Of a DNA stretch of 64,000 bases, positions 62,201-64,000 are shown in pieces; position 1 is the stretch's first letter, and each line of letters opens with the position of its first letter. The notes under the pieces were generated by a model. It did no database searches, was not told where the DNA came from, and saw only the letters and a list, made by a program, of their open reading frames with translations. The position numbers were made by a program, and so were the translations under genes. The stretch comes from Siphonodentalium dalli (lineage: Eukaryota > Mollusca > Scaphopoda > Gadilida > Siphonodentaliidae): contig CP136069.1 of assembly GCA_032622095.1 (NCBI GenBank), positions 104,064,278 to 104,128,277 of the forward strand. Direction: 5' to 3'.

Positions 62201-64000
62201 CCGAATGACCCCAAAATTACTCGTTCCCATCTATATGTCAATATTAACATCCATGACAAATTTCATGATGATCAGACGAACAGTACGACCTGTGGCCTGT
62301 GCTAATGGATTAAATTTTGAAATCCAAGATGGCCGCTGGCGGCCATGTTCTTTGTCCGAATGACCCCAAAATGACTCTTTCCCATCTACATTCCAATTTC
62401 GACAGCCATAACAAATTTTATGATGATCAGACTAAAGGTTCGACCTGTAGCATGAACTAAAGGATTTAGTCATCCAAAGAGTAAAATCCAAGATGGCTGC
62501 TGGCGGCCATGTTTTTTGGCCAAATGACCCCAAAATGACTCGTTCCCATCTACATGTCATTATTAACTTTCTTGACAAATTTTATGATGATCAGACTAAA
62601 AGTAGGACCTGTAGCCCGTGCTAAAGGATTTAGTCATACAAAGAGTAAAATCCAAGATGGCTGTTGGCGACCATATTTTTTGGCCGAATGACCCCAAAAT
62701 TATTCGTTCCATCTACATGTCATTGTTAATATCCATGACAAATTTTATGATGATCAGACTAAAGGTACGACCTGCAGCCCGTGCTAAAGAATTTAGTCAT
62801 GCAAAGAGTAAAATCCAAGATGGCTGCTGGCGGCCATGTTTTTTGGCCGAATGACCCCAAAATTACTCGTTCCCATCTACATGTCAATATTAACATCCAT
62901 GACAAATTTCATGATGATCAGACGAACAGTACGACCTGTGGCCTGTGCTAATGGATTAAATTTTGAAATCCAAGATGGCCGCTGGCGGCCATGTTTTTTG
63001 TCCGAATGACCCCAAAATGACTCGTTCCCATCTACATGCCAATTTCGACAGCCAAAACAAATTTTATGATGATCAGACTAAAGGTACGACCTGTAGCACG
63101 TACTAAAGGATTTAGTCATCCAAAGAGTAAAATCCAAGATGGCTGCTGGCGGCCATGTTTTTTGGCCAAATGACCCCAAAATGACTCGTTCCCATCTACA
63201 TATCATTATTAACATTCTTGACAAATTTTATGATGATCAGACTAAAGGTACGACCTGTAGCCCGTGCTAAAGGATTTAGTCATACAAAGAGTAAAATCCA
63301 AGATGGCCGCTGGCGACCATGTTTTTTGGCCGAATGACCCCAAAATTACTCGTTCCCATCTACATGGCATTGTTAACATCCATGACAAATTGTAAGATGA
63401 TCAGACTAAATGTACAACCTGCAGCCCGTGCTAAAGGATTTAGTCATGCAAAGAGTAAAATCCAAGATGGCTGCTGGCGGCCATGTTTTTTGGCCAAATG
63501 ACCCCAAAATGACTCGTTCCCATCTACATATCATTATTAACATTCTTGAGAAATTTTATGATGATCAGACTAAAAGTAGGACCTGTAGCCCGTGCTAAAG
63601 GATTTAGTCATACAAAGAGTAAAATCCAAGATGGCTGTTGGCGACCATGTTGGCCGAATGACCCCAAAATTATTCGTTCCATCTACATGCCATTGTTAAT
63701 ATCCATGACAAATTTTATGATGATCAGACTAAAGGTACGACCTGCAGCCCGTGCTAAAGAATTTAGTCATACAAAGAGTAAAATCCAAGATGGCTGCTGG
63801 CGGCCATGTTTTTTGGCCGAATAACCCCAAAATTACTCGTTCCCATCTACATGTCAATATTATCATCCATAACAAATTTCATGATGATCAGAAAAACAGT
63901 ACGACCTGTGGCCCGTGCTAATTGATTAAATTTTGAAATCCAAGATGGCCGCTGGCGGCCATGTTTTTTGTCCGAATGACCCCAAAATGACTCGTTCCAA

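Larger units (their letters stand above)
40521..64000 (+). repeat. Satellite array 2, distal block (~145 monomers, runs off the window)
   Basis: Same monomers and orientation as the proximal block, without a visible non-satellite insertion. From about 44.5 kb the dominant higher-order unit is a 4-monomer block of ~646 bp. Larger blocks recur at offsets of 2,578, 3,223 and 6,447 bp. The array continues to the last base, so its true size and right boundary are unknown, and whether it ends in a Helentron-type hairpin cannot be seen. No gene is supported. Confidence 0.97.

Noticed and set aside
25345-63824. Dozens of 60-90-codon open frames (MFFGRMTPKLLVPIYM, MLKDLVIQRVKSKMA and similar), apparently a large protein family
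   Set aside because: They recur with the ~163-bp monomer, change frame between monomers because the period is not a constant multiple of three, and break wherever one base is lost. They have no domain, and antisense frames are equally open. They are repeat by-products.
25190-64000. CRISPR-like array of direct repeats
   Set aside because: Whole ~163-bp monomers are homologous end to end, with no unique spacers, in eukaryotic DNA with no cas genes. It is a satellite.
25190-64000. Centromere identity of the array
   Set aside because: Higher-order structure alone does not show a centromere. No CENP-B-box-like element or independent evidence is visible in the window, so it is left as a test only.

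Overview
The window is eukaryotic, repeat-dominated, non-genic DNA, most likely from a marine bivalve mollusc. I see no intact protein-coding gene, tRNA or rRNA. The bivalve assignment is an inference from the repeat types: elements with an ACGG microsatellite and a core of ~160-bp tandem repeats (the 'pearl'/Helentron-like type described in bivalves), a CR1-like LINE with a 2A-like NPGP motif, and a Ty3/Gypsy element of a kind common in marine invertebrates.

Layout. 1-3.8 kb: the 3' two thirds of a decayed Ty3/Gypsy retrotransposon (protease tail, RT, RNase H, integrase, C-terminal tail, probable 3' LTR). 3.8-4.3 kb: two related ~0.36-kb units with strong inverted repeats. 6.04-6.57 kb: a 5'-truncated LINE 3' end with a 10-bp target-site duplication. 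7.4-9.4 kb: a pearl-like element. 8.48-13.83 kb: a recent direct duplication of 2,671 bp whose left breakpoint lies inside that element. 14.0-14.5 kb: AT-rich DNA plus a 5' fragment of the pearl family. 14.5-16.55 kb: the endonuclease and start of the RT of a CR1-like LINE, broken by frameshifts. 16.55-19.96 kb: a second Helentron-like element, inserted in or abutting the LINE RT, whose core is ~20 monomers of a ~163-bp repeat. 20.2-21.2 and 22.2-24.6 kb: two more pearl-family copies, with a ~115-bp tandem repeat between them. 25.19-64.0 kb (beyond the window end): a very long head-to-tail satellite array of the same ~163-bp monomer, with 155-bp and 163/164-bp subtypes arranged in nested higher-order repeats. 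It is interrupted once, at 39,592-40,512, by a hAT-type MITE with perfect 14-bp terminal inverted repeats and an 8-bp target-site duplication.

How the parts fit. The main signal is one monomer family in two states: as the short internal array of a bounded mobile element with both ends visible (16.5-20 kb), and as a >38-kb free-standing satellite with higher-order structure (25-64 kb). This suggests that a transposon's internal tandem core seeded a satellite. The termini of the two element families differ in sequence but keep the same base pairing, which points to function at the ends. Each monomer also carries an inverted pair of YY1-like sites. Most open frames in the arrays are consequences of the repeat, not genes.
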